64,000 bases of DNA from Saccharopolyspora endophytica. Its GTDB lineage: Bacteria; Actinomycetota; Actinomycetes; Mycobacteriales; Pseudonocardiaceae. Below, one piece after another: positions 14,177 through 22,633 of the stretch (positions are counted from its first letter, which is position 1; every line of letters begins with the position of its first letter). The stretch lies in assembly GCF_018070075.1 (NCBI RefSeq), contig NZ_JAGPXE010000003.1, forward strand, positions 434,001 through 498,000, given 5' to 3'. The position numbers and the translations under genes were made by a program. Under the pieces are notes generated by a model that was given only the letters and a program-made list of their open reading frames with translations, was not told the DNA's origin and made no database searches.

Positions 14177-14247
14177 GATGCGGCCTCCTCTTCGTTGTGG
14201 GGACGCTCCCGCACTACCCGAGGCCCCTGTGACCGAAACCCGCGTGA

Positions 14248-14264
14248 TCGGATACAGAATCCGA
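14248..14264. promoter_or_regulatory. Inverted repeat upstream of the hrp1-devR operon
   Basis: TCGGAT-acaga-ATCCGA, 6-bp arms around a 5-base spacer, about 70 bp upstream of the Hrp1-like start. It does not match the mycobacterial DosR box (TTSGGGACT-type half sites), so it may serve another regulator or be chance. Confidence 0.25.
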
Positions 14265-14310
14265 AACCGGCGCCGAGCCCACGACCGCGTCGACGCCGGG
14301 CGCGCCGGAC

Positions 14311-14547
14311 TCAGTACTCGTGCATCAGGCGGTCGAACGCGGAATTGGCCGCGGCCCACTCCAGCGTGAGCACCTCCGCCGGAACCTCCGAACGCGGCTC
14401 GGCGTCCACGGTGACGACGAAGCCCCGGTCGCCGCGCCGGCGACGCAGCTGCACCAGCCGCCCACCCGCCGACCTGCCGATGCGCTCGCCCTGGTCGTTT
14501 GACTCGATCTGCCCTGGTTGCAGGGTTGCTGTGGTGAATTCCGCCAT
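14311..14547 (-). CDS. Hypothetical small protein
   Basis: A 78-residue protein starting MAEFTTATLQPGQ, with a run of basic residues in the middle (LVQLRRRRGDRGF) and an acidic/aromatic C-terminus ending FDRLMHEY. No membrane segment or known motif. The start is supported by a GGGGG run upstream. It lies between the copper operon and the hypoxia-type operon, on the same strand, but a strong terminator separates it from copA. I do not recognise the family. Confidence 0.6.
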   Translation of the reverse strand: MAEFTTATLQPGQIESNDQGERIGRSAGGRLVQLRRRRGDRGFVVTVDAEPRSEVPAEVLTLEWAAANSAFDRLMHEY

Positions 14548-14581
14548 GCCCCCATTGCACCCCACCCGGTCAAGCCCGGCA

Positions 14582-14626
14582 CGCGCGAACGCCCACCCGA
14601 TCAAGGACCGGGTGGGCGTTCGCGCG
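14582..14626 (-). terminator. Strong hairpin at the end of the copper operon
   Basis: Perfect 18-bp arms (14582-14599 and 14609-14626) starting CGCGCGAACG around a 9-base loop ATCAAGGAC, 11 bases after the copA stop. There is no U-run, which is common for actinobacterial terminators. It would isolate copA from the small gene downstream. Confidence 0.75.
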
Positions 14627-14637
14627 GCGAGTGCCGG

Positions 14638-16866
14638 TTATCGCGCCGTGGTGCGGAAGCGACGCAGGCGCAGGCTGTTGCCGACGACGAACAACGAGCT
14701 GAACGCCATCGCCGCGCCGGCGATCATCGGGTTGAGCAGCCCGGCCGCCGCCAGCGGCAGCGCCGCCACGTTGTAGGCCAACGCCCAGAACATGTTGCCC
14801 CGGATGGTCGTCAGCGTGCGCCGCGACAGCCGGATCGCGTCCACCGCAGCGCGCAGGTCACCGCGCACCAGCGTCAGGTCACCGGCCTCGATGGCGATGT
14901 CGGTGCCGGTGCCCATCGACAGGCCGAGATCGGCCTGGGCCAGGGCCGCGGCGTCGTTGACGCCGTCGCCGACCATCGCCACCGCCTTGCCCTCGCCCTG
15001 CAGGCGCTTGACGACCTCGACCTTGTCGGCCGGCATGACCTCGGCGATGACCTCGTCGATGCCGACCTGCGCGGCGACCGCGGCGGCCACCGCCGCGTTG
15101 TCTCCGGTGAGCAGGACCGGCGTCAGGCCGAGCTCGCGCAGCTGCGAGATCGCTTGCTGCGACGTCGGTTTCACCGTGTCGGCCACGATCAAAACCGCGC
15201 GCACCGCGCCGTCCCAGGCCACCACGATCGCGGTCTTGCCCTCGGACTCGGCCGCGGCCTTGGACTCCGCGAGCGGTCCGTCGAGGTGCAGGCCCCACTG
15301 CTCCAGCAGCGCCGCGCGGCCGGCCAGCACCGCACGCCCCTCGACGACGCCCTGGACGCCGAGCCCTTCCAGGTTCGCGAACTCCACGACCTCCGGGAGC
15401 TCACCGACCTCGTGGCGCGCGCCGGTGGTGATGGCGCGGGCGATGGGGTGCTCGGAGGCGTTCTCCACGGCTCCGGCCACCCGCAGCGCCTCGGCGCGGC
15501 CGGTGCCCTCGGCGGTGCGCACGTCGAGCAGCTGCATCTTCCCGGTGGTCACGGTTCCGGTCTTGTCCAGCACGACCGTGTCGATCCGCCGGGTGGACTC
15601 CAGGACCTGCGGGCCCTTGATGAGCACGCCCAGCTGCGCGCCGCGACCGGTTCCCACCAGCAGCGCGGTCGGCGTGGCCAGGCCCATCGCGCACGGGCAG
15701 GCGATGATCAGCACGGCCACCGCGGCGGTGAACGCCGCGGTCACCGGCTGTCCGGCCACCAGCCAGCCCAGCAGGGTCAGCAGCGCCAGGCCGATCACGA
15801 TCGGCACGAACACCGCCGACACGCGGTCGGCGAGCCGCTGGATCTGCGCCTTGCCGGTCTGGGCCTCCTCGACCATCCGCGCCATCTGCGACAGCTGCGT
15901 GTCGGACCCGATCTGGGTGGCGCGCACGACCAGCCGGCCACCGGCGTTGACGGTCGCGCCCACGACCGCGTCCCCCGGGCCGACCTCGACCGGAACGGAT
16001 TCACCGGTGAGCATCGAGGCGTCGACGGCCGAACCGCCCTCCTCCACCACGCCATCGGTGGCGATCTTCTCGCCGGGACGGACCACGAAGCGATCGCCGA
16101 CGGCCAGCTGCGCCGTGGGCACCCGGACCTCTTCGCCGTCGCGCAGCACGGCCACGTCCTTGGCGCCCAGCTCCAGCAGCGCCCGCAGCGCGGCTCCGGC
16201 ACGCCGCTTGGCGCGCGCCTCGAAGTAGCGCCCGGCCAGCACGAACGTGGTGACCGCTGCGGCGACCTCCAGGTAGATCGAGCTCGTGGCATCGCCGCGT
16301 TCGATGGTCAGCGCGAACGGGTGGGTCATGCCCGGCATGCCCGCGTGCCCGAACAGCAGCGCGTAGAGCGACCAGAAGAACGCCGCGAGCGTGCCCATCG
16401 ACACCAGGGTGTCCATGGTCGCCGCGCCGTGCCGCAGGTTCAGCCACGCCGCGCGGTGCAGCGGCCAGCCACCCCAGACCACCACCGGCGCGGCCAGCAC
16501 CAGCGAGATCCACTGCCAGTAGGTGAACTGCAAGGCGGGCACCATCGCCAGCACCACGACCGGCACCGACAGGGCCAGCGAACCGAGCAGCCGCTGCCGC
16601 AACGCGTCGGCCGGCTCCTCCTGCTCGGGCTCCGCGGTGGGCAGCGCGGCACCGTAACCGGCCGCTTCGACGACCTCGACCAACCGCTGCGGGTCGAGCC
16701 CCTCGGGCGCGCTGACCTGCGCCTTCTCCGTGGCGTAGTTGACGCTGGCGGCCACACCGTCGAGCTTGTTGAGCTTGCGCTCGATCCGGTTGGCGCACGA
16801 AGCGCAGGTCATGCCGGTGATCGCCAGCTCGACGGTCCGGTCTGCGGAGTGCTCTACCGTGGTCAT
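14638..16866 (-). CDS. copA: Copper-exporting P-type ATPase CopA
   Basis: A 742-residue P1B-type ATPase. It has one N-terminal metal-binding domain with GMTCASC (about residues 17-23), a TGES actuator motif, the transmembrane CPC in [11 protein letters not shown], the phosphorylation site DKTGT, and GDGVND in the hinge. CPC plus the CxxC domain marks the Cu(I)-export subclass. It sits 28 bases after a CopZ-like chaperone gene behind a promoter with CsoR-type operators, so copper-induced expression is expected. Length and motif set are complete. Confidence 0.95.
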   Translation of the reverse strand: MTTVEHSADRTVELAITGMTCASCANRIERKLNKLDGVAASVNYATEKAQVSAPEGLDPQRLVEVVEAAGYGAALPTAEPEQEEPADALRQRLLGSLALSVPVVVLAMVPALQFTYWQWISLVLAAPVVVWGGWPLHRAAWLNLRHGAATMDTLVSMGTLAAFFWSLYALLFGHAGMPGMTHPFALTIERGDATSSIYLEVAAAVTTFVLAGRYFEARAKRRAGAALRALLELGAKDVAVLRDGEEVRVPTAQLAVGDRFVVRPGEKIATDGVVEEGGSAVDASMLTGESVPVEVGPGDAVVGATVNAGGRLVVRATQIGSDTQLSQMARMVEEAQTGKAQIQRLADRVSAVFVPIVIGLALLTLLGWLVAGQPVTAAFTAAVAVLIIACPCAMGLATPTALLVGTGRGAQLGVLIKGPQVLESTRRIDTVVLDKTGTVTTGKMQLLDVRTAEGTGRAEALRVAGAVENASEHPIARAITTGARHEVGELPEVVEFANLEGLGVQGVVEGRAVLAGRAALLEQWGLHLDGPLAESKAAAESEGKTAIVVAWDGAVRAVLIVADTVKPTSQQAISQLRELGLTPVLLTGDNAAVAAAVAAQVGIDEVIAEVMPADKVEVVKRLQGEGKAVAMVGDGVNDAAALAQADLGLSMGTGTDIAIEAGDLTLVRGDLRAAVDAIRLSRRTLTTIRGNMFWALAYNVAALPLAAAGLLNPMIAGAAMAFSSLFVVGNSLRLRRFRTTAR

Positions 16867-16894
16867 GCCATTTCCCTTCGCGCCGTCCGGTCCG

Positions 16895-17095
16895 TCATGA
16901 GGCCAGCTCGTAGCCAGCCTCTTCGACAGCCGCGCGCACCGCGGCCTCCTGCGCGCTGCCGACGACGGTGACCGCGCCGCTGGGCAGGTCGACCTTCACG
17001 TCGGTCACACCGTCGATGGCGCCGACCTCCTCGGTCACCGAAGCCACGCAGTGCTGGCAGGTCATTCCGGTCACGTGGTAGGTCGTCTCGCTCAT
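16895..17095 (-). CDS. copZ: Copper chaperone, heavy-metal-associated domain
   Basis: A 66-residue single HMA domain with the metal-binding GMTCQHC near residues 9-15 and the usual beta-alpha-beta pattern ([20 protein letters not shown]). It would carry Cu(I) to the CopA pump encoded immediately downstream. First gene of the operon. Confidence 0.94.
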   Translation of the reverse strand: MSETTYHVTGMTCQHCVASVTEEVGAIDGVTDVKVDLPSGAVTVVGSAQEAAVRAAVEEAGYELAS

Positions 17096-17154
17096 CGGTC
17101 CATCCCTCTCGGTTCGCGGGTTGCACGCCGACGCCTCGCGCCGACACCCTCGAA

Positions 17155-17182
17155 TCTATACCCCCTGGGGGTACCCTTTCAA
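17155..17182 (-). promoter_or_regulatory. copZ-copA promoter with CsoR-type operator in the spacer
   Basis: On the minus strand TTGAAA (-35, 17182-17177) and TATAGA (-10, 17160-17155) are 16 bases apart. The spacer is almost filled by the palindrome TACCCCCAGGGGGTA (17159-17173), the form expected of a CsoR copper-sensor site. Binding would block RNA polymerase until copper releases the repressor. Confidence 0.75.
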
Positions 17183-17206
17183 GCGAGGTCCGATGTCAAT
17201 TCAGAA

Positions 17207-17221
17207 TACCCCTCAGGGGTA
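17207..17221. promoter_or_regulatory. Second CsoR-type operator
   Basis: TACCCC-TCA-GGGGTA, a perfect 6-bp-arm palindrome 48 bp upstream of the first CsoR-type site. It could strengthen repression of the copper operon. A TTGACA (minus strand, about 17192-17197) lies between the two sites and may belong to a second start point. Confidence 0.6.
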
Positions 17222-17274
17222 GGGCCACCTGGGGTGGAGCCGGGCGTCGAGGAGACCCGGCTCCACCGGTGGAC

Positions 17275-17703
17275 TCAGGCGGTGACGATCTGGTCGCCCT
17301 CCACCCGGACCGGGATCGAGGCCAGCGGGCGATCCGCCGGGCCCTTCTTCACCGAGCCCGACAGGGCGTCGAAGACCGAACCGTGGCAAGGGCACTTCAG
17401 CTCCGCGCCCTCGGGCTTGACCGGGCAGCCCTTGTGCGTGCAGGCGGCGTCGAAAGCCACCACCGCGGACTCGTCCGGCCTGGCCACTATGGCCTGCCTG
17501 CCGTCGGGCGCCTGCACCGGGACCGCACCCCCGACCGGCACCGCGGCCAACGGGGTCAGCGACCGACCCGACGGCGCGGGCGGCTGGTTCGGAGCGGGCT
17601 GCTGCGGTGCGGGCTCGGCACCGCAGGCGGACAGGGCGGCGACACCGGCGACGGCGCCACCGGCGGCGAGAACGGAACGGCGGGAGCGTGTGTCATCAGT
17701 CAT
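17275..17703 (-). CDS. Rieske 2Fe-2S protein with twin-arginine lipoprotein signal
   Basis: A 142-residue exported protein. The N-terminus carries RSRRSVLAAGG followed by a hydrophobic stretch and LSAC, a twin-arginine signal ending in a lipobox. A Pro/Gln-rich linker follows. The C-terminal domain has the Rieske cluster ligands CTHKGC and CPCHG, and ends in a beta strand with IPVRVEGDQIV. It would be a membrane-anchored electron carrier outside the cytoplasm; the partner oxidase or reductase is not nearby. No strong ribosome site precedes the start. Confidence 0.9.
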   Translation of the reverse strand: MTDDTRSRRSVLAAGGAVAGVAALSACGAEPAPQQPAPNQPPAPSGRSLTPLAAVPVGGAVPVQAPDGRQAIVARPDESAVVAFDAACTHKGCPVKPEGAELKCPCHGSVFDALSGSVKKGPADRPLASIPVRVEGDQIVTA

Positions 17704-17728
17704 GCGCTCGAACACGAGAGCCCGGCGG

Positions 17729-17762
17729 GTTCGGTTCAATTCCCTTCGACATTGAACCGAAC
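17729..17762. promoter_or_regulatory. Perfect 12-bp inverted repeat between divergent genes
   Basis: GTTCGGTTCAAT (17729-17740) and ATTGAACCGAAC (17751-17762) around a 10-base spacer. It lies between the Rieske gene (minus) and the membrane protein-sigma-anti-sigma operon (plus), 60 bp upstream of the latter. Its perfection and position make it a good operator candidate; the cognate regulator is unknown. Confidence 0.5.
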
Positions 17763-17823
17763 GCACCGACTCCGCGTGTTCACTCGCGTGCACAGATGTT
17801 CCGGCGGCTCTAGGAGCGCGGCG

Positions 17824-18198
17824 ATGGTCGGTTGGATACTGCGAGCACTGGTGGCGCTGGGCCTGCTCGGCTCGGCGTGGGTGCACTGGGTGGTGTGGCA
17901 GGACTGGGCCAAGGACATGGCCGTCGTCGGCCCGTCCTTCCTGGTCAACGTCGCGGCCGGGGTGGTGATCGCGATCGCCGTGCTCGTCTGGCGCTCACCG
18001 CTTCCCGCGATCGCCGCCATCGCCTTCGGCCTGGCCACCCTCGCCGCCTACGCCCTGTCGCTGACGGTCGGGTTCTTCGGCGTCCAGGAGCAGTTCGCCA
18101 CCGGCGAGGAGGTCTGGGGCGTGATCACCGAACTCGGCTGCGTGGTGTTCGGCACCGCGCTGCTGCTCACCCGCGACCGCACCCGGGCCGCGATGTGA
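17824..18198 (+). CDS. Small four-helix membrane protein of a sigma-factor operon
   Basis: A 124-residue protein that is almost all membrane: four hydrophobic segments (about 3-24, 34-55, 60-85, 98-115), a short acidic loop (QFATGEEVWG) and a basic C-terminus. AGGAG precedes the ATG. Its stop overlaps the sigma gene start (GTGA), so it is co-transcribed with the sigma/anti-sigma pair. Similar small membrane proteins sit beside actinobacterial ECF sigma genes; the function is unknown. Confidence 0.75.
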   Translation: MVGWILRALVALGLLGSAWVHWVVWQDWAKDMAVVGPSFLVNVAAGVVIAIAVLVWRSPLPAIAAIAFGLATLAAYALSLTVGFFGVQEQFATGEEVWGVITELGCVVFGTALLLTRDRTRAAM

Positions 18199-18707
18199 CC
18201 GACGGCCCCGAGGCGCAGCTGATGCGCGTGCTGCACGACCAGCACGCGGCTGCGCTGCGGTCCTACGCGCTGGAGCTCACCAACGGCGACCGGGCCCACG
18301 CCGAGGACGTCGTGCAGGAGACCCTGCTGCGCGCCTGGCGCCACCCGAAGGTCCTCGACCAGTCCGAGCGCTCCGCCCGCTCGTGGCTGCTGACCGTGGC
18401 CCGGCGGATCGCCATAGACGTGTGGCGCTCCGGCACCTCGCGCGCGGAGATCATGACCGACGCTCCCCCGGAGCAGGTCAACGACGACGACACCGAGCGC
18501 GCCGTGCAGGGCTGGCTGGTCGCCGACGCGATCGCCGAGCTCAGCACCCGCCACCGCGAGGTCCTGGCGCTGTGCTTCTACCAGGGCATGTCGGTGGCCG
18601 ACGCCGCCGCACGGCTCGGCGTCCCGGAGGGGACGATCAAGTCCCGCACGCACTACGCGTTGCGCGCGCTGCGCCTGGCGCTGGAGGAGAGAGGGGTGAC
18701 GCGGTGA
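18195..18707 (+). CDS. ECF sigma factor, SigL-like
   Basis: A 170-residue group 4 sigma factor with region 2 (ALRSYALELTNGDRAHAEDV, QETLLRAWRHP, then RSWLLTVARRIAIDVWR) and region 4 (ELSTRHREVLALCFYQGMSV and LGVPEGTIKSRTHYALRALR). The wording resembles M. tuberculosis SigL. The GTG start overlaps the upstream stop; its own stop overlaps the next start (GTGA). The downstream gene encodes a zinc-binding anti-sigma factor, the usual partner. Confidence 0.9.
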   Translation: MTDGPEAQLMRVLHDQHAAALRSYALELTNGDRAHAEDVVQETLLRAWRHPKVLDQSERSARSWLLTVARRIAIDVWRSGTSRAEIMTDAPPEQVNDDDTERAVQGWLVADAIAELSTRHREVLALCFYQGMSVADAAARLGVPEGTIKSRTHYALRALRLALEERGVTR

Positions 18708-19354
18708 GCCGGCGACGAGACCCGCAGGGCGATCCGTTCGCCCACTTCGACGCCGCCTACGTGCTCGGCGCCCTGTCGCCGGAGGACCGGGCCGCGTTCG
18801 AGCGGCACCTCGGTCACTGCGAGAGCTGCGCGGCCGCCGTCGGCGAGCTCGCCGGCCTGCCCGGACTCCTCGCGCGGGCCGCCCCGGCCCCGGTCGACGC
18901 CGGGACCGAACCCGCAGATCCACTGCCCGAGCTGCTCGCCGAGGTCCGCCGGAGCAGGACGCGGCGCCTGGCCGGGACGGTCTCGGCAGCCGCGGTGGCG
19001 GTGGCCGCGTGCGCGGCTCTGGTGCTGTCCACCGAGCTCGCCGAGACCGGGCCGGGCACCGAGATGACCGCTCTGGGCGCCTACCCGGTCACGGCCAGCG
19101 TCAACCTCCGCGACCTGCCCTCGGGGACCCGGGTCGACGTGGACTGCGAGTACGAGGGCGGGCGCGGCGGCGACTACGTGCTGGTCGTGGTCCGCCGGGA
19201 CGGCACCAGCGAGGTGCTGGCGCGGTGGTTCGCGATGCCCGACAACAACGCCGTGCTCAAGGTGACGACACCGGTGCGCCGCAGCGACATCCGGTCGCTG
19301 GAGCTGCGCACGCCCAACGGCCCGGCGATGCTGACGCTGCCCGTCACGCGGTGA
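18704..19354 (+). CDS. Membrane-anchored zinc-binding anti-sigma factor (RslA-like)
   Basis: A 216-residue protein. The cytoplasmic N-terminus has the zinc-binding anti-sigma motif HLGHCESC near residues 34-41, preceded by FDAAYVLGALSPEDR. One transmembrane helix follows (about 87-106) and an extracytoplasmic beta-rich domain forms the rest, as in RslA/RskA proteins. Redox release of zinc or regulated proteolysis would free the sigma factor. It overlaps the sigma gene by four bases. Its last 11 bases overlap the convergent lipoate-ligase-like gene. Confidence 0.9.
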   Translation: MSRRRDPQGDPFAHFDAAYVLGALSPEDRAAFERHLGHCESCAAAVGELAGLPGLLARAAPAPVDAGTEPADPLPELLAEVRRSRTRRLAGTVSAAAVAVAACAALVLSTELAETGPGTEMTALGAYPVTASVNLRDLPSGTRVDVDCEYEGGRGGDYVLVVVRRDGTSEVLARWFAMPDNNAVLKVTTPVRRSDIRSLELRTPNGPAMLTLPVTR

Positions 19355-20096
19355 TGCGGTGGTCCTCGGCCAGCGCCTTGGCACGGGTCAGCAGCTCCTC
19401 CGGCAGCGCCGCCGGGTCGAGCCCGTAGCGCTGGTCGTAGGCGGCGATGACGGAGTCCTCGAACCCGTCCAGCGAACGGCCGGGGGCCTCATCGGCGAGG
19501 GAGCCGACGGAGTCGTCGTCGAAGGGCAGGTCCAGGGCTCGGTAGATCTCGGTGAGCAGCGGTCGCAGCACGTCCGCGTCATCGAGGATCGCCACCGCGC
19601 TGAACAGCCACGCGCCGCGCACCATCCGCTGCGCCGTCCCGACGAGCTTCACGCGTCCCCGGGCGTTGACGCTGTGCGCGCCGGGGCAGTACTCCCCCGG
19701 CACCGCCCCGACCTGCGCGTCGATGCCGTGCTGGGCGAGGACCTCGGACCACAGCTCGGCGTAGCCGACGAACCGCTCCTCTAAGCCCGCCAGCCGTCCC
19801 GGATCGGGCCCGGCGTGGTCGACGACCAGCGAGTTCTCGGTGTAGGCGACGGCCCGACCCCCGGGCGCCCGCAGCACCGGCGTGAACCCGGCGTCGCGCG
19901 CGGCGGCGACGGCATCGGGGAATCCCGGAAGCAGGCTGTCCCGGCGGCCGAAGGCCACCACCCGCGCCTCGGGCCGGTAGACCCGCAGCGCCGCTCCGCT
20001 CTCGCCGGCGCTGATTCGCCGCAACATCGCGTGCGCCGTGGCCACCTCCAGCGCTTGATCCCCGCCCACGCCCAACGCCCCGCGCAACAACTCCAC
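19344..20096 (-). CDS. Lipoate-protein ligase / octanoyltransferase family protein
   Basis: A 250-residue protein of the biotin/lipoate ligase fold. Seen: LRVYRPEARVVAFGRRDSL near residue 36, RAPGGRAVAYTENSLVVDH near 79 (the substrate loop), and VNARGRVKLVGTAQRMVRGA with the candidate catalytic lysine. It could attach lipoyl or octanoyl groups, or be a divergent paralogue. The GTG at 20096 gives the shortest complete fold. It has no linked lipoyl-dependent enzyme. Confidence 0.8.
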   Translation of the reverse strand: MELLRGALGVGGDQALEVATAHAMLRRISAGESGAALRVYRPEARVVAFGRRDSLLPGFPDAVAAARDAGFTPVLRAPGGRAVAYTENSLVVDHAGPDPGRLAGLEERFVGYAELWSEVLAQHGIDAQVGAVPGEYCPGAHSVNARGRVKLVGTAQRMVRGAWLFSAVAILDDADVLRPLLTEIYRALDLPFDDDSVGSLADEAPGRSLDGFEDSVIAAYDQRYGLDPAALPEELLTRAKALAEDHRITA

Positions 20097-20176
20097 GGCG
20101 ACAGTCTACGCAGCGCACGACTCCGCGATCGCAGCGGAAACCGGGCGGCCGACCTCCGCTCGACGCGGCGCAACCA

Positions 20177-20695
20177 TCAGTCCAGCAACGGGGTTCCGTT
20201 GAACACCGCGAGCTCCTCGCGGTAGAACTCCAGGCCGATCCCGTTGGGGTCGCGGATGTAGAGGCTGTCGTCGATGCCCCGGTCCGGGCCGACGTAGCCG
20301 ATGCCGGCCTCGTCGAGCCGCTCGCGGGCGGCGGCGAAGTTCTCGGCGTCGGTGGACAGCGCGATGTGCTGCACCGCGCCGATCGTCTCCTCGAACGGCG
20401 GGTGGTCGTGGCCGGGGAAGTCGAAGAACCCCAGCAGGTTGCGGTTGCCGACGTCGAAGAAGAAGTGGCTGGAACCGGCGTAGTCGCGGTTCTCCACCAG
20501 CTCGACCAGCGGGAAGCCCAGCAGCTCCTGGTAGAAGCGGATGGTCTCCTCGACGTCCTTGCAGATCAGCGCGACGTGGTGGAAGCCCTTGACGGTCGGC
20601 GCCGGGCGCTTCCCGCTCGGCATCAGGTACTGGTCGCGGAGCTCGTCGCGACGGGCCCGGATGGCGTCCAGCTCGGCCCCTTGCGGCTGCGGCAT
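20177..20695 (-). CDS. VOC-family (glyoxalase/dioxygenase fold) protein
   Basis: A 172-residue protein with two beta-alpha-beta-beta-beta modules. Candidate metal ligands are the His in GFHHVALICKD, the His in VQHIALSTD, and the Glu in GIGLEFYREE. The pattern FYQELLGFPLVELVE and IRDPNGIGLEFY is that of ring-cleavage dioxygenases and glyoxalase-like proteins. AAAGGAG precedes the ATG. It appears to be a single gene; the substrate cannot be read. Confidence 0.87.
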   Translation of the reverse strand: MPQPQGAELDAIRARRDELRDQYLMPSGKRPAPTVKGFHHVALICKDVEETIRFYQELLGFPLVELVENRDYAGSSHFFFDVGNRNLLGFFDFPGHDHPPFEETIGAVQHIALSTDAENFAAARERLDEAGIGYVGPDRGIDDSLYIRDPNGIGLEFYREELAVFNGTPLLD

Positions 20696-20818
20696 GGTCA
20701 AACTCCTTTCGCTTTCAACCAATCTTAGGCCAACCCGGCGACCTCGCGATCAGCCGAACTCCGGCGAGCCGCCCGTCACGACGCGCTGACCTGCGCTCGC
20801 CCGTGTCAGGCTGAACCC

Positions 20819-22381
20819 GTGAACGAAGGCCGGCTGGCGACCTACCGGCGGATGCGCGATTTCGAGCGCACCGCCGAGCCCCGCGGCGACGGCACCACCG
20901 GGACCGGCGACCGCTTCGTCGTGCAGCGCCACCGCGCCCGCCGCAGGCACTACGACCTGCGCCTGGAGTTCGACGGTGCGCTCCTGAGCTGGGCGGTGCC
21001 CAAGGGGCCGACGCTGGACCCGGCGGTGCGCCGGATGGCCGTGCAGGTCGAGGACCACCCGCTCGAGTACGCCGACTTCGAAGGCACCATCCCGGCGGGT
21101 GAGTACGGCGGCGGCGACGTCATCGTCTGGGACCGCGGAACCTGGACGCCGGGCGAGGACGACACGGCCGCCGCCCTCGAAGCCGGCACCCTGCACTTCG
21201 AGCTGCGCGGCGAGAAGCTGCGCGGGCGGTTCGTGCTGGTCCGGCGCGGCGAGAAGCAGTGGCTGCTGCTGCACAAGCGCGACGAGCACGCCGAGGACGG
21301 CTGGGATCCCGAGCAGCACCCGAGGTCGGTCAAGAGCGGCCGCACCAACGAGGAGGTCGCCGCCGACCCGGAGGCCATGTGGCGCGGGGACCTGCCCGCC
21401 GACCAGGCCGAGATCCGGCTGCGCCCGAGCTGGGAACCCCCGAGCGATTCCGAGCTCGCCGAGCTGGAAGGGCTCAAGTCCAAGGGGACCTGGAACCTGC
21501 AGGGCCATCGGATCTCCCTGACCAACCTCGACAAGGTCCTCTTCCCGGGCCGCGACGGCGAGGAGCCGATCACCAAGCGCGAGCTGGTCGCCTACCACGC
21601 GCGGATCGCGCCGGTGATGCTTCCGTACCTGGCGGGCCGGGCGCTCAACAGCCACCGCTTCCCCAACGGCGTGGACTCCCCCGGCTTCTGGCACAAGCAG
21701 GCGCCCAGCCACGCCCCGGACTGGCTGTCGACCTGGGAGTACCCGGGCGCCGATGCCGACGACGTGCAGCGCTACATCGTCCCGGACAGCCCCGCCGCGC
21801 TCGCCTGGCTGGCCAACTACGCCGCGCTCGAACTGCACCCGTGGACCTCGCCGACCAGCGACGTGGAACACCCGAGCTGGGCGCTGTTCGACATCGACCC
21901 CGGCGAGCGGACGAGCTTCGACGAGGTGCTGACGCTGGCGAGGCTGCACCGGGCGGCGATGGATCACCTGGGCGTCGTCGCGAAACCGAAGGTGACCGGC
22001 CAGCGCGGCATCCAGATCTGGGTCCCGATCGAGCCGCGCTACACCTACGCCGAGACCCGGGCGTGGGTGGAGAAGGTGTCGCGCGCGGTCGGCAACACCG
22101 TCCCGGAACTCGTCAGCTGGGCGTGGACGAAGACCGAGCGGCACGGCCTGGCGCGGCTGGACTACACGCAGAACGTCCTCAACAAGACGCTGGTCGCCCC
22201 CTACAGCGCCCGCCCCCGGCCCGGCGCCCCGGTCTCGGTCCCCCTCGAATGGGACGAGCTCGACGACCCCGACCTCACACCGGACCGCTGGACCATCCGC
22301 ACGGTCCTCGACCGCGTCACCACCACCGGCGACCCCTTCGCCGACCTCCTCAACCACCCCCAACCCCTCCCCCCGATCTAA
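20819..22381 (+). CDS. LigD-like phosphoesterase-polymerase protein without a ligase domain
   Basis: A 520-residue protein. Residues about 20-170 match the LigD 3'-phosphoesterase domain (FVVQRHRARRRHYDLRLEF, EDHPLEYADFEGTIPAGEYG). Residues about 225-510 match the primase-like polymerase domain (LTNLDKVLFPG, ALFDIDPGE with the metal-binding Asp pair, TGQRGIQIWVPI, NVLNKTLVAPYSAR). The central ATP-dependent ligase domain with its KxDG lysine is absent. It would end-process and fill in during non-homologous end joining, relying on a separate ligase. Start GTG; no strong ribosome site. No ku gene is nearby. Confidence 0.87.
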   Translation: MNEGRLATYRRMRDFERTAEPRGDGTTGTGDRFVVQRHRARRRHYDLRLEFDGALLSWAVPKGPTLDPAVRRMAVQVEDHPLEYADFEGTIPAGEYGGGDVIVWDRGTWTPGEDDTAAALEAGTLHFELRGEKLRGRFVLVRRGEKQWLLLHKRDEHAEDGWDPEQHPRSVKSGRTNEEVAADPEAMWRGDLPADQAEIRLRPSWEPPSDSELAELEGLKSKGTWNLQGHRISLTNLDKVLFPGRDGEEPITKRELVAYHARIAPVMLPYLAGRALNSHRFPNGVDSPGFWHKQAPSHAPDWLSTWEYPGADADDVQRYIVPDSPAALAWLANYAALELHPWTSPTSDVEHPSWALFDIDPGERTSFDEVLTLARLHRAAMDHLGVVAKPKVTGQRGIQIWVPIEPRYTYAETRAWVEKVSRAVGNTVPELVSWAWTKTERHGLARLDYTQNVLNKTLVAPYSARPRPGAPVSVPLEWDELDDPDLTPDRWTIRTVLDRVTTTGDPFADLLNHPQPLPPI

Positions 22382-22513
22382 CTCCCACCCCCAACTCCAA
22401 CCCCGGACCCAATTCCCGCCCAACATCCCGACCCCCTCGCCCTCGCCCTGAACGATTGAATTCAGTTAACACTGAACCCATCGTCACTACCGACTCAACT
22501 TCGCTGGCCGGAT

Positions 22514-22633
22514 TTCCACTGAAATCGGGGTCCGAAGTTCCACTGAAATCGGGGTCCGGAATTCCATGGAAGTCCGGACCCAGGTGCCCACTGAGTTCCC
22601 AGGCCGGAGTTCCACTGAAATGTGGTCAGTGGG
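22514..22633. repeat. Five tandem copies of a 24-bp repeat
   Basis: Units begin at 22514, 22538, 22562, 22586 and 22610. The first two share TTCCACTGAAATCGGGGTCC exactly; the third and fourth are diverged but stay in register; the fifth returns to TTCCACTGAAAT. A length divisible by three gives an eight-residue periodicity in one plus-strand frame, but that frame has no credible start or ribosome site. The array fills the gap after the LigD-like gene and runs into the 3' end of the DUF59 gene. Confidence 0.8.

Noticed and set aside
14190-14215. GGGAGCGTCCC on the minus strand as a possible DosR box before the Hrp1-like gene
   Set aside because: The half-site spacing is too short compared with the known GGGACT-type DosR palindrome.
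14518-16971. Long plus-strand open frame (817 codons) opposite copA
   Set aside because: Low-complexity antisense shadow; the minus strand carries every P-type ATPase motif.
17729-17745. GGTTCAATTCCC resembling a tRNA T-loop
   Set aside because: It is one arm of an inverted repeat; no acceptor stem, D-arm or anticodon arm can be folded around it.
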